From Alloyangia pacifica (GTDB lineage: Bacteria; Pseudomonadota; Alphaproteobacteria; Rhodobacterales; Rhodobacteraceae): a stretch of 64,000 nt of DNA. The DNA is taken from assembly GCF_900116195.1 (NCBI RefSeq), contig NZ_FOZW01000010.1:62001-126000 (forward strand), written 5' to 3'. Positions 16,266-24,710 of the stretch are shown in pieces. Position 1 is the first letter of the stretch, and each line of letters starts with the position of its first letter. A program made the translations under genes and the position numbers. A model generated the notes under the pieces. The model worked only from the letters and a program-made list of their open reading frames with translations, searched no databases and was not told the origin of the DNA.

Positions 16266-17648
16266 TCACAGGCCCAGCACCAGCGGCAGCGCGCCGAGGA
16301 TGGCGCGCGGTCCCTGCCCTACGCCGCCCTTGGGTCGCGCCGGGGCAGAGGCGGGATTCCAGGCGTAGATGTCGAAATGCGCATAAGGCGTTTCGGTCAC
16401 GAAGCGGCGCAGGAAGAGCGCCGCGGTGATCGACCCCGCCATGCCACCCGCCGGCGCGTTGTCGAGGTCGGCGATGCCAGGTTCGATCCTGTCCTCGTAG
16501 GGCTCCCAGAAGGGCATCCGCCAGACCGGGTCCGCCGCCGGGCCGCTGGCCCGGGTCAGCGCCTCGGCAAAGGGCTCGTCATCGGTGTAGAACGGCGCGA
16601 GATCGGGGCCGACCGCGACGCGCGCTGCGCCGGTGAGCGTCGCCATGGACAGGATGAAGTCGGGCTTCTCCTCGTCCGCCAACGCCAGTGCATCGGCCAG
16701 CACGAGACGCCCCTCGGCGTCAGTGTTGTTGATCTCGACCGTCAGCCCCTTGCGCGAGGTCAGGATGTCCTGCGGGCGGAAAGCGTCGCCGCTGACCGAG
16801 TTTTCGACCGCCGGGATCAACACGCGCAGCTGCACTTTGAGCCCCAGCGCCATGATCATCCGGGCAAGGCCGAGCACGTTGGCCGCGCCGCCCATATCCT
16901 TCTTCATCAGCCCCATGGAGCTTCCGGGCTTGAGGTTGAGGCCGCCGGTGTCGAAGCAGACGCCCTTGCCGACCAGCGTCAGCCTTGGGCCGGTGGTGCC
17001 CCAGCGCATGTCGATCAGCCGCGGCGCGCGCGGGCTGGCGCGGCCGACGGCGTGGATCATCGGGAAGTTGTTTTCCAGAAGCGCCTCGCCCGTGGTCACC
17101 GCGATCTCGGCCTCGAACTCTGCGGCAAGACCGCGTGCGGCGGCCTCGAGCTGCTCCGGCCCCATGTCCGACGCCGGGGTGTTTACCAGGTCGCGAGTCA
17201 GCGCCTCGGCGGCGGCCAGCACCTCGACCCGGGCCGCATCGACCCTTTCGGGGGCGATCAGGCGCGGCATTTCGGGGGCGTCTCCGGCGTAACGGGTGAA
17301 GCGGTAACCGGCGAGCAGCCAGCCGAGCGCCTCTTCCTCGGCCGCGGCCGCAGGCAGGCCGGAGGCAATGCGATAGGTGCCGCGCGCGAGGCGACCGACC
17401 CCGGCGGCCAGCGCGAAACGTCCGCGCCGGCGGCGCGCGGCGGTGCCGTAGCCGATCAGCGCCGCCTCTGGCCCGCCGCTTTCGCCGGGAATCATCACCG
17501 CGTTGCCGATCTCGCCCGCGAAACCGCTGGCCTCCACCCAGTTGCGCACGCTTGCGGGCTGATCCGCCAGCCAGCTTTCCAGCCCCTCGGCCTCGATCAC
17601 GTGCAGCGGCAGGGCGCCGGCGTCGGCGGGTGCGAAAGTCAGGTTCAT
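16266..17648 (-). CDS. pepA: M17 leucyl aminopeptidase family protein
   Basis: This 460-residue metallopeptidase carries the M17 catalytic blocks: VGKGVCFDTGGLNLKPGSSMGLMKKDMGGAA around residue 225, EINNTDAEGR (the family signature) around 305 and LTGAARVAVGP near 345. It removes N-terminal residues from peptides using two metal ions. Upstream of the NlpC/P60 gene in the same operon, it would cut the L-Ala end of recycled murein tripeptides or the dipeptides released by its partner; this pairing is inferred from context. The symbol is the family's general one. Confidence 0.9.
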   Translation of the reverse strand: MNLTFAPADAGALPLHVIEAEGLESWLADQPASVRNWVEASGFAGEIGNAVMIPGESGGPEAALIGYGTAARRRRGRFALAAGVGRLARGTYRIASGLPAAAAEEEALGWLLAGYRFTRYAGDAPEMPRLIAPERVDAARVEVLAAAEALTRDLVNTPASDMGPEQLEAAARGLAAEFEAEIAVTTGEALLENNFPMIHAVGRASPRAPRLIDMRWGTTGPRLTLVGKGVCFDTGGLNLKPGSSMGLMKKDMGGAANVLGLARMIMALGLKVQLRVLIPAVENSVSGDAFRPQDILTSRKGLTVEINNTDAEGRLVLADALALADEEKPDFILSMATLTGAARVAVGPDLAPFYTDDEPFAEALTRASGPAADPVWRMPFWEPYEDRIEPGIADLDNAPAGGMAGSITAALFLRRFVTETPYAHFDIYAWNPASAPARPKGGVGQGPRAILGALPLVLGL

Positions 17649-17772
17649 GGGGGTCCCCTTGGTCGATTTGGGCAGAGCCTATCGGAGCCAGCGGCACCCG
17701 CAAGGGGTCCGGACGTGGGCAGTTGCCGGGATGACGGCAGCGTGACGGCCAATGACGAGCTTCCGAAGATCA

Positions 17773-17800
17773 AGATCCGCCAAGCAAGATCCGCCAAGCA
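17773..17800. repeat. Perfect 14-bp tandem duplication
   Basis: AGATCCGCCAAGCA occurs twice without a gap in the 259-base space between the aminopeptidase gene and the following minus-strand gene. It is intergenic and may be a simple replication slippage product. Confidence 0.85.
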
Positions 17801-17907
17801 AGCTCCCCCAACCGATTCCCGCAAACTGCGCTCCGCTCGGAAGGCAGATCGCGAAACCGACGGCGAGCCACGCGGCTTGCCCGATCCTGCCGCCAGCTCT
17901 TGATCGG

Positions 17908-18330
17908 TCAGAAACCCTGATCTTCCATGTCCCAGATGGCATAGAGTGAGCGCTCTGCGACCCGGCCGAGCCGAGCGACGGTCGCGGCGAGCGCGACGAA
18001 GTCCCCGTCATCGAGGCAGGCCAGCACGTCCTCGGAGATCCGCACGACCGACCGCATCCCGAGGCAGACCGCGATGCCACCCAACTCGCGGGTGTGGCGG
18101 CGCGTCTCGGCCCAGTGACCCTGAGAATGCACCCGGTCAAGTTCCCCCAGTCGATAGGCGAGTTCTTCCATGGCGCGGCAGAGGGCGTTCTCGGCCTCCG
18201 ACGGGCCGAGGCGCGCAAAGATCGCTTCGAGCGGCTCGGGATCGAGTCCCGCTTTCTCGAAGGGGGCGAGCACAGCGATTGGTTTCACCGCCCTGACGTG
18301 TGCCGGGCCGGGTGTCAGCGATTTGGTCAC
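17908..18330 (-). CDS. Uncharacterised soluble protein
   Basis: I do not recognise the family by name. The roughly 140-residue protein is mostly alpha-helical, with LEAIFARLGPSEAENALCRAMEELAYRLGELDRVH followed by WAETRRHTRELGGIAVCLGM and a conserved-looking C-terminus ERSLYAIWDMEDQGF. A helical bundle with a His in HTRELGG vaguely recalls phosphotransfer domains, but this is weak. GTG 18330 with GAGGAT upstream is chosen; an ATG at 18372 would add 14 residues. It is divergent from the carbonic anhydrase gene, sharing a promoter region of about 150 bases. Confidence 0.7.
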   Translation of the reverse strand: MTKSLTPGPAHVRAVKPIAVLAPFEKAGLDPEPLEAIFARLGPSEAENALCRAMEELAYRLGELDRVHSQGHWAETRRHTRELGGIAVCLGMRSVVRISEDVLACLDDGDFVALAATVARLGRVAERSLYAIWDMEDQGF

Positions 18331-18478
18331 CGCCCTATCCTCATCTCTGCGCCCCCACGGCCCTGCATGCATACAGCGCCCGGGTTCCCAAAAGGTTAGA
18401 CCGAGGTGTTTCTTCTCTCGAATTCCGCGACAATCCCGCGTATTCGGTCAAAGGCTTCAAGTTGCTTGGAGGATCGAG

Positions 18479-19126
18479 ATGCACAACGCCAAACCGCTAC
18501 CCACCTACCTGGTCCAGAGGTTCCAGGGCTGGAAGGCGACAAGCTATGCCGAGAATTCCGCGTGGTACCGACGCCTCGCCTCGGAAGGGCAGCACCCCCG
18601 CGCCATGATCATCTCGTGCTGCGACAGCCGCGTGCACGTGACCTCGATCTTCGGCGCCGACACCGGCGAATTCTTCATTCACCGTAACATCGCCAACCTC
18701 GTGCCGCCCTACAAGCCCGACGGACAGCAGCACGGCACCTCGGCGGCGGTCGAATACGCGGTGACCGCGCTGAAGGTCGCTCATGTCATCGTCATGGGCC
18801 ATTCCAGCTGCGGTGGGGTGAAAGGCTGCCTCGACATGTGCTCGGGCAACGCGCCCCAGCTCGAGGAAAAGTCGAGCTTCGTCGGCCGCTGGATGGACAT
18901 CCTCCGCCCCGGCTACGACCGCGTCGTCGAGCGCAAGCCCGACGACATGGCCCGTGCGCTGGAAAAGGAATCGGTCCTGGTCTCGCTCGAGAACCTGATG
19001 ACCTTCCCCTTCGTGCGCGCGGCGGTCGAATCGCAGGACCTGTCGATCCACGGCCTGTGGCACGACATCGGCAGCGGGTCGCTGGAATGCTACGACCCGA
19101 AAGCCAACGGCTACGTAGTGGTCTGA
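18479..19126 (+). CDS. Beta-class carbonic anhydrase
   Basis: The 215-residue enzyme has the zinc-binding CxDSR motif (CCDSR, residues 47-51) and the partner HxxC in MGHSSCGGV near residue 105. Asp49 and Arg51 form the catalytic dyad. It interconverts CO2 and bicarbonate in the cytoplasm, feeding carboxylases and pH balance. GGAGG at 18468-18472 sits correctly before ATG 18479. It is transcribed alone, opposite to the uncharacterised gene upstream and convergent with the next gene. Confidence 0.95.
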   Translation: MHNAKPLPTYLVQRFQGWKATSYAENSAWYRRLASEGQHPRAMIISCCDSRVHVTSIFGADTGEFFIHRNIANLVPPYKPDGQQHGTSAAVEYAVTALKVAHVIVMGHSSCGGVKGCLDMCSGNAPQLEEKSSFVGRWMDILRPGYDRVVERKPDDMARALEKESVLVSLENLMTFPFVRAAVESQDLSIHGLWHDIGSGSLECYDPKANGYVVV

Positions 19127-19138
19127 GCCGACCCCGGC

Positions 19139-19528
19139 TCAGCCCTGAAGCTGCGCGCTCCGCCCGTCGCGGCTGAGCCGCAGCGCCGGGCGCCCGAGTC
19201 GCGCCGCAAGTCCCCGCAGGGGCGCGCCGAGGCTGCGCCCCGTGCAAATCTCCGCACCGTTGTCGAGCCGGTTCAGAATCATCCGGCCGGCGCGGAAGCC
19301 GAGGCCGAATCCCTTGTCCCCGAGCCGCATCACGAGGTCGCCCCAGCTCGACGCCGCCTCGATCTGCGGCAGCACGACCATGCGCAGCAAGGCTGCCGTC
19401 TCGGAATCGAGCTCTCCCGGAAGCATGTCCGGAGCCGTTGCAGCGGGTCTGTCATGGGAAAGGGAGACCGGAGCGGACTCGGCGAAAAACGGCCCGGAAA
19501 TACCGTGGGCCCGATCAAGACTGTCCAT
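19139..19528 (-). CDS. Uncharacterised protein
   Basis: The 129-residue protein has a low-complexity N-terminus, then a helical part (DSETAALLRMVVLPQIEAASSWGDLVMRLGDKGFGLGFRAGRMILN) and a basic tail (RGLAARLGRPALRLSRDG). I do not recognise it. No membrane helix or signal peptide is visible. The ATG at 19528 lacks a clear ribosome site, but a TATAAT lies about 35 bases upstream on the same strand (19562-19568 region), compatible with a promoter. It converges on the carbonic anhydrase gene with a 12-base gap. Confidence 0.65.
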   Translation of the reverse strand: MDSLDRAHGISGPFFAESAPVSLSHDRPAATAPDMLPGELDSETAALLRMVVLPQIEAASSWGDLVMRLGDKGFGLGFRAGRMILNRLDNGAEICTGRSLGAPLRGLAARLGRPALRLSRDGRSAQLQG

Positions 19529-19701
19529 TGTTCAAATCTCGTCCATACTGAAAAGACCTTCATTATATCACGGGTCCGCCCCAGGGCCGGATCACGATTG
19601 ACGGATTTTTGTGACGGAGGCTCTCGAACCGCGCGGCGCCTTTCAAGGCGTTAGCAGGAAAACCAGCGGGGCACGCAATCGCCCGACCACGCGCCCCACC
19701 C

Positions 19702-19722
19702 TTACTGGTTACTCGTTACAGG
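19702..19722. repeat. Three tandem heptamers, TTACNNG type
   Basis: TTACTGG, TTACTCG and TTACAGG follow one another without gaps, then TACTAC. The seven-base spacing resembles iterated protein-binding sites, but no function is known. Confidence 0.6.
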
Positions 19723-19747
19723 TACTACACGTTCCGAAACACTCGGA

Positions 19748-19813
19748 GACCCTCGCGTCCATGCCGGCACTCAAAACAACACCGCTGGCGATACTCAACG
19801 CGACACGAGGGTC
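19748..19813. other. Long imperfect hairpin, possible structured RNA
   Basis: GACCCTCG (19748-19755) pairs with CGAGGGTC (19806-19813), GTC (19757-19759) with GAC (19802-19804), and GCCGGC (19763-19768) with GCTGGC (19784-19789, one G.T pair), closing a 15-base A-rich loop. Seventeen base pairs in a 66-base span in non-coding DNA suggest a structured RNA or a large operator; the strand is not determined. Confidence 0.5.
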
Positions 19814-19914
19814 AGTTGGGGGCTCAAAACTCCCCGCCCCCGGGGGATAACTGGCCTGGTTACATGGCGACGACAGGTCGCCGAGGCGGCACTCGTAAAA
19901 TTCGTTGACCCGGC

Positions 19915-20058
19915 TCAGGACGGCAGGCGGAAGCTGCTCAGCAGTCGGGAGATCAGGGTGGGCATCGGACGGCTCCGCCGGCTCAGCAGGGACATGTCGC
20001 GGGCGGCAACGGCAACGATGCGGCGGCCCCGGGCGATGTCTGCGAGATCAATTGTCAT
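19915..20058 (-). CDS. Small basic protein of 47 residues
   Basis: The start ATG at 20058 is preceded by a strong AAAGGAGTG ribosome site at the right distance, the main reason to call it. The peptide MTIDLADIARGRRIVAVAARD continues into a Ser/Arg-rich tail ending SFRLPS; it has nine Arg and three Asp and no membrane helix. It somewhat resembles the short Arg-rich DUF1127-like proteins of alphaproteobacteria but lacks their signature. It is a lone gene between asd and the structured gene-free stretch. It could still be a chance frame. Confidence 0.5.
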   Translation of the reverse strand: MTIDLADIARGRRIVAVAARDMSLLSRRSRPMPTLISRLLSSFRLPS

Positions 20059-20252
20059 ATCGGCACTCCTTTGACTGGTTGCGCCTTCTGGCGGGTGCGG
20101 CGGAAACCGTCGCTGTTGATGCACCTTTTCTACCAACATGAGAAATATCCGCCCATCCTGACGGCGGAGTAGGTGCCGTTCCCAGTGGGTGAGGCACACC
20201 TATCCCAACGGATGGGGTGCGATCCGAATTTCTGGGAAATGCTTAAGAACAT

Positions 20253-20285
20253 GATAAAAACCCGCCCCCTTTCGGGGACGGGTTT
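20253..20285 (-). terminator. Rho-independent terminator of asd
   Basis: Read on the minus strand, AAACCCGTCCCC and GGGGGCGGGTTT pair around GAAA with one mismatch, and a TTTTTATC run follows. It lies about 30 bases after the asd stop. Confidence 0.85.
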
Positions 20286-20315
20286 AAGAATTTATTTAGA
20301 CATGTCGGAGGCTGT

Positions 20316-21338
20316 TCAGCCCTTCTTGAGCGCCTTCTGCCCGAGCACCTCTGCAATCTGCACGGCGTTGAGCGCCGCGCCCTTGCGCAGGTTGTCCGAC
20401 ACGCACCACAGGTTCAGACCGTTTTCGATGGTCGGGTCCTGGCGGATGCGGCTGATGAAGGTGGCGAAATCACCAACGCATTCTTTCGGAGTGATGTAGC
20501 CGCCGTCCTCGCGTTTATCGACGACCATGATTCCGGGCGCCTCGCGCAGGATGTCACGCGCCTCATCTTCGTCGAGGAAGTCCTCGAATTCGATGTTGAT
20601 CGCTTCCGAGTGACCGACGAAGACCGGCACGCGCACGCAGGTCGCGGTCAGCTTGATCGACGGATCGACGATCTTCTTGGTCTCGGCGACCATCTTCCAC
20701 TCTTCCTTGGTCGAGCCGTCTTCCATGAAGACGTCGATGTGCGGAATGACGTTGAAGGCGATTTCCTTGGGGTACTTCTTCGGCGGCACCTCGGAGACCG
20801 GGTTGTACACGGCCTTGGTCTGATCCCAGAGCTCGTCCATGCCTTCCTTGCCCGAGCCCGAGACCGACTGGTAGGTCGACACGACGACGCGCTTGATCTT
20901 GGCGCGGTCATGCAGCGGCTTGAGCGCCACGACCATCTGCGCGGTCGAGCAGTTCGGGTTCGCGATGATGTTCTTCTTGGTGTAGCCCAGAACGGCGTCG
21001 GCGTTCACTTCCGGCACGATCAGCGGAACGTCCGGATCGTAGCGGTAGAGCGAGCTGTTGTCGATCACCACGCAGCCCGAGGCCGCGGCCTTGGGCGCGA
21101 ATTCCTTGGTCGGACCCGACCCCACGGCAAAGAGCGCGATGTCCCAGCCGGTGAAGTCGAAGGTGGCGAGGTCCTGGGTCTTGAGTGTCTTGTCGCCGAA
21201 GCTCACCTCGGTTCCGAGCGATTTTCGCGATGCAAGCACGGCGATCTCGTCGACCGGAAACTCGCGCTCGGCGAGGATGTTCAGCATTTCGCGGCCCACG
21301 TTCCCCGTGGCACCGGCAACAACGACCTTGTAGCCCAT
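20316..21338 (-). CDS. asd: Aspartate-semialdehyde dehydrogenase
   Basis: Asd makes aspartate semialdehyde from aspartyl phosphate with NADPH, the branch point for lysine/diaminopimelate, threonine and methionine. The 340-residue protein starts with the nucleotide-binding GYKVVVAGATGNVGREML. It has the catalytic Cys in NPNCSTAQM near residue 130 and the substrate-binding STYQSVSGSGKEGMDEL and VPVFVGHSEAINIEFE blocks. The length and motifs match the Gram-negative form. It is a single gene with its own terminator, divergent from the dehydratase gene. Confidence 0.97.
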   Translation of the reverse strand: MGYKVVVAGATGNVGREMLNILAEREFPVDEIAVLASRKSLGTEVSFGDKTLKTQDLATFDFTGWDIALFAVGSGPTKEFAPKAAASGCVVIDNSSLYRYDPDVPLIVPEVNADAVLGYTKKNIIANPNCSTAQMVVALKPLHDRAKIKRVVVSTYQSVSGSGKEGMDELWDQTKAVYNPVSEVPPKKYPKEIAFNVIPHIDVFMEDGSTKEEWKMVAETKKIVDPSIKLTATCVRVPVFVGHSEAINIEFEDFLDEDEARDILREAPGIMVVDKREDGGYITPKECVGDFATFISRIRQDPTIENGLNLWCVSDNLRKGAALNAVQIAEVLGQKALKKG

Positions 21339-21684
21339 GGTTCTGGCTCTCCTTCCTGGGTGCTGCGCGCAAGCGGATCCTGCGCTGCAGGCTGGCGCGC
21401 GTCATATCGCATGCGAGATATATCCGGAAGGGCTGTTTTCCAGTCTGCTGCCTTCACTGCGGTCGCAGGTGCTGCCAAAGCATCCCTTTGGCGCCAAACT
21501 CTCCGACAAAACCCCGGAATGCGGGGATTTTCCTGTATCCGCAGCGTTTTTCATGGCATTGGACAAGTATTGTTTGGAAGATTTCCGCTCGTCCGTATGT
21601 GCGCAGGACCTGCACTCTTGTCGATTGTTTAACCAAGTGCGTAGATCATATCCGTATTTGATTACCGATTGGAATGAAGCACCT
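21339..21684. other. Divergent promoter region, asd and dehydratase gene
   Basis: This 346-base region separates two divergent genes. The frame of the dehydratase gene stays open through it, but the encoded sequence is not family-like and the DNA becomes AT-rich after 21535, as expected of promoter DNA. A perfect ten-base palindrome TCGCATGCGA (21407-21416), flanked by ATA and GAT bases, could be an operator near asd. I see no RNA gene. Confidence 0.5.
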
Positions 21685-23658
21685 ATGCGGCAGAGAACCA
21701 AGAGGCAGCAAATTTCGCAACGCGCTTCCGGCGTCGCAGAGGTCACATCCCAGCGTCCCAGCAAGTCGCGACTGCGCTTCTATCGGTCGGTCACGACCCT
21801 GTCGCGCGGCACGAAGCAGGTGATTTTCCTCACCCTCGACTCCCTGATGGTCGCCATCGCCATGGCGCTCGCCCTGACCATGAATCCCGCGGTGCGCACC
21901 GATCTTCCGCCCGCCGCGCAACTCATTCCGCTGATCTTTCTCGTGGTCCTCTGCGGTGCCGCGATCTCCTCGCGGCTGCAGCTTCCGCGCATCAAGCTCA
22001 ACGCCTTCGAGACCCGGGGCATCACCCGCACCGCCCTCTTCTCCGTGCTCACGGCCCTTGCCGCCCTCGCCATAGACGCCGTGGTCAGCCCCGAGATCAC
22101 CATCGCGGTCTACTTCAACTTCGCCATCCTGCTCATGGTGCTCAGCGCCTCCTGGCGGATCGCTCTGCGGCACATCACCGTCGCGATCTACCGGCGCAGC
22201 CGGCCACGCATGCGCGTGCTGATCTACGGCGCGGGAAAGACCGGGCAACAACTGGTGGCCGCGCTGCGCCATGATGACGCTATCGAACCGGTCTGCTTCG
22301 TCGATGACAACCCCACGCTGCAGACGCTGGTGATCTCCGGGCTTCGCGTGCATGCGCCCTCCACCATCAAGCACCTGATCGAGACCCGCAGCGTCGACCG
22401 CGTCGTGCTCGCCATGCCGTCCATCCGCCAGCCGGAACTGGCGCGCATCGCACACCGGCTGCGCAGCATCGGCTGCGAGGTCCATGCCCTGCCCTCCTTC
22501 GCCGAACTGGTCGGGGAGGGAGAACTGCGCAAGCGGGTTTCGCCGGTCTCTCTGCACGATCTGCTCGGCCGCGGCCGGCTCGAGAGCGAGCTGCCCGGCG
22601 TCAGCCACGCCTATTCCGGGCGCCGCATCCTGATCAGCGGCGCCGGCGGCTCCATCGGCTCCGAGCTCTGCCGCCAGCTGCTCGGCTGCAAGCCCGAATG
22701 CATCGTGGCGCTCGATCACTCGGAACTCGCGCTCTACAACATCGACAAGGAACTGCGCGACCTCTCGGGCGACGGGCTCAAGATCACCCCGGTGCTGGGC
22801 TCGGTACTCGACGAAGCGCTCGTTGCCAGCGTGCTCGAGCGGTATCGCATCGACGTCGTGTTGCACGCCGCCGCCTACAAGCACCTGCCGATGGTCGAAA
22901 GCAATGTCATCACCGGCATGCGCAACAACGTACTCGGCACCAAGGTCATCGCCGAGGCGGCGCGAGAGGCCGGGGTCGAGCGTTTCATCCTTGTCTCGTC
23001 GGACAAGGCCGTGCGCCCGACCAATGTCATGGGCGCATCCAAGCGCCTCGCCGAGCTGATCGTCCAGGACCTCGCCACGCGCAGCACCGGAACCCGCTTC
23101 TCCATGGTCCGTTTCGGCAACGTCCTCGGCTCCTCCGGCTCGGTCATTCCGCTCTTCGAGGAACAGATCGCCCGCGGCGGCCCGGTCACCCTCACCGACA
23201 CCCGCGTCACGCGCTACTTCATGACCATATCCGAAGCGGCACGGCTGGTGCTCCTCGCCGGCTCCTTTTCGCGCGGCGGGGACGTCTTCGTGCTCGACAT
23301 GGGCGAGCCGGTGCCGATCCGCAAGCTGGCGCGCCAGATGATCGAAGGCGCCGGCTATTCGGTGCGCAACGAGGCAAACCCCGACGGCGACATAGAAATC
23401 CGGGTCACCGGCCTGCGCAAGGGCGAGAAACTGCACGAGGAGCTGCTGATCTCCACCGACATGCTGACCACGCCGCACCACAAGATCCTGCGCGCCCAGG
23501 AAAGCTACCTTTCGGAGTTCGAGATCGCCACCGCCATCAAGGACCTGCGCCAGGCGATCAGCGAGCGCGACGAAGAGTTCGCGCGCGAGATCATCGCGCG
23601 CTGGGTTGAACGCAGCGACGACCTCCCCGCCAAATCTGAGGAACAGCAATCCGTCTGA
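21685..23658 (+). CDS. CapD/WbpM-type nucleotide-sugar 4,6-dehydratase (membrane)
   Basis: The 657-residue protein has four membrane helices in its first 170 residues, an N-terminal Rossmann region (VLIYGAGKTGQQLV) and a C-terminal dehydratase domain from about residue 310: GxxGxxG in ISGAGGSIGSELCR, HAAAYKHLPMVE, and the SDKAVRPTNVMGASKRLAE block with the Met/Lys replacing the usual Tyr/Lys. This is the class that makes 4-keto-6-deoxy sugars from UDP-GlcNAc for capsule or O-antigen. ATG 21685 is chosen where family similarity begins. No other polysaccharide gene is near, so it works with distant loci. Confidence 0.9.
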   Translation: MRQRTKRQQISQRASGVAEVTSQRPSKSRLRFYRSVTTLSRGTKQVIFLTLDSLMVAIAMALALTMNPAVRTDLPPAAQLIPLIFLVVLCGAAISSRLQLPRIKLNAFETRGITRTALFSVLTALAALAIDAVVSPEITIAVYFNFAILLMVLSASWRIALRHITVAIYRRSRPRMRVLIYGAGKTGQQLVAALRHDDAIEPVCFVDDNPTLQTLVISGLRVHAPSTIKHLIETRSVDRVVLAMPSIRQPELARIAHRLRSIGCEVHALPSFAELVGEGELRKRVSPVSLHDLLGRGRLESELPGVSHAYSGRRILISGAGGSIGSELCRQLLGCKPECIVALDHSELALYNIDKELRDLSGDGLKITPVLGSVLDEALVASVLERYRIDVVLHAAAYKHLPMVESNVITGMRNNVLGTKVIAEAAREAGVERFILVSSDKAVRPTNVMGASKRLAELIVQDLATRSTGTRFSMVRFGNVLGSSGSVIPLFEEQIARGGPVTLTDTRVTRYFMTISEAARLVLLAGSFSRGGDVFVLDMGEPVPIRKLARQMIEGAGYSVRNEANPDGDIEIRVTGLRKGEKLHEELLISTDMLTTPHHKILRAQESYLSEFEIATAIKDLRQAISERDEEFAREIIARWVERSDDLPAKSEEQQSV

Positions 23659-23730
23659 GGCGCGCGCGGCCCCTCGCCGGGCGCGGTCGTTGGATGCGAG
23701 ACCCTGAAATGCGAACGGCGGAACGCACGA

Positions 23731-23757
23731 AAGGGCGCGGCAATCCGCGCCCCTTCT
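23731..23757. terminator. Terminator between convergent genes
   Basis: GGGCGCGG and CCGCGCCC pair around CAAT, with AA before and CTTCTC after. It separates the dehydratase gene from the minus-strand LOG-family gene. Confidence 0.65.
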
Positions 23758-23793
23758 CGCAATCTGGTCAATCCGATGCGCCGTCCCGCGGTC

Positions 23794-24636
23794 TCAGCGG
23801 CCGGGGATGTCGCTGCGCGCCGGCGCCGGATCCCATTCCTCGATAATATGGGCGGCTTCCTCGGCGCTCTCGACGAAGCGGAAAAGATCGAGGTCCTCGG
23901 GGCTGATCGTCCCGGCCTCTTTCAGCGCCTCCCAGTTGATGATCGTCTCCCAGAACTTGCGACCGAACAGCAGGAAGGGCACCCGCTCCATCCGCCCGGT
24001 CTGGATCAGCGTCAGCGCCTCGAACATCTCGTCGAGCGTGCCGAAGCCGCCGGGGAAGACGCAGATCGCCCGCGCCCGCATCAGGAAGTGCATCTTGCGG
24101 ATCGCGAAATAATGGAAGTTGAAGCACAGGTTCGGCGTCACGTATTCGTTCGGCGCCTGCTCGTGCGGCAGCACGATATTGAGCCCGATCGACACGCCGC
24201 CCGCCTCTTCTGCGCCGCGGTTGCCCGCTTCCATCACGCCGGGACCGCCGCCCGTGGTCACCACGAACTCGCGGTTGCCGGTGGCGATCGACTTCTTGGT
24301 CATCGCCTGCGCGAAGAGCCGCGCCTCCTCGTAGAAATGCGACAGCTCGGCCAGCGTCTGGGTCCGCGCCGAACCCTTCTCGGCCGGCGAGGGGATGCGC
24401 GCGCCACCGAACAGCACGATGGTGCTGTCGATCTGCCGCTCGTCGAGTTCGAGCTGTGGCTTCAGCAGCTCCAGCTGCAAGCGCACCGGCCGCAACTCCT
24501 CGCGGCACAGGAACGCCTCGTCGGCAAAGGCCAGGCGGTAGGACGGGGCGCGCGTCTGCGGCGTGTCCGGGATCTGCTCTGCAGTCTTGCGGTCACGTCC
24601 GGCGTCGCGGAAGATGGAGTGGCGTTCGTCGTTCAT
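23794..24636 (-). CDS. LOG family (TIGR00730) protein, possible cytokinin riboside 5'-monophosphate phosphoribohydrolase
   Basis: The 280-residue protein has the family's two signatures: GGGPGVMEAGNRGAEEAGGVSIGLNI near residue 125 and PGGFGTLDEMFEALTLIQ near 195, which bind the nucleotide and carry the catalytic Glu. LOG proteins release adenine-type bases from nucleoside monophosphates; related PpnN enzymes split purine nucleotides. An N-terminal extension of about 70 residues (rich in Arg, Glu and Leu) precedes the core, as in the longer Rhodobacterales forms. It is transcribed alone and diverges from the dehydratase-like gene at 24711. Confidence 0.88.
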   Translation of the reverse strand: MNDERHSIFRDAGRDRKTAEQIPDTPQTRAPSYRLAFADEAFLCREELRPVRLQLELLKPQLELDERQIDSTIVLFGGARIPSPAEKGSARTQTLAELSHFYEEARLFAQAMTKKSIATGNREFVVTTGGGPGVMEAGNRGAEEAGGVSIGLNIVLPHEQAPNEYVTPNLCFNFHYFAIRKMHFLMRARAICVFPGGFGTLDEMFEALTLIQTGRMERVPFLLFGRKFWETIINWEALKEAGTISPEDLDLFRFVESAEEAAHIIEEWDPAPARSDIPGR

Positions 24637-24710
24637 GTCGGCCGTCCTTGTTCTGCTCAGACTCTGAATATAGCGTTCCCGGCGGCAAGAGCATCAGAGG
24701 AAAACGAAAA

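Larger units (their letters stand above)
19529..19914. other. Gene-free stretch with structured sequence
   Basis: No convincing coding frame is visible in these 386 bases, which look less GC-rich than the flanks. The stretch holds the promoter side of the preceding minus-strand gene, three tandem heptamers (19702-19722), a long imperfect hairpin (19748-19813) and a short perfect stem GGCGAC/GTCGCC (19866-19882). Confidence 0.6.

Noticed and set aside
21337-21684. Upstream extension of the dehydratase gene by 116 codons
   Set aside because: The extension crosses an AT-rich promoter region and shows no family similarity; ATG 21685 fits the known N-terminus better.
21646-23649. Minus-strand frame of about 667 codons opposite the dehydratase gene
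   Set aside because: Antisense composition artefact; the plus strand encodes clear dehydratase motifs.
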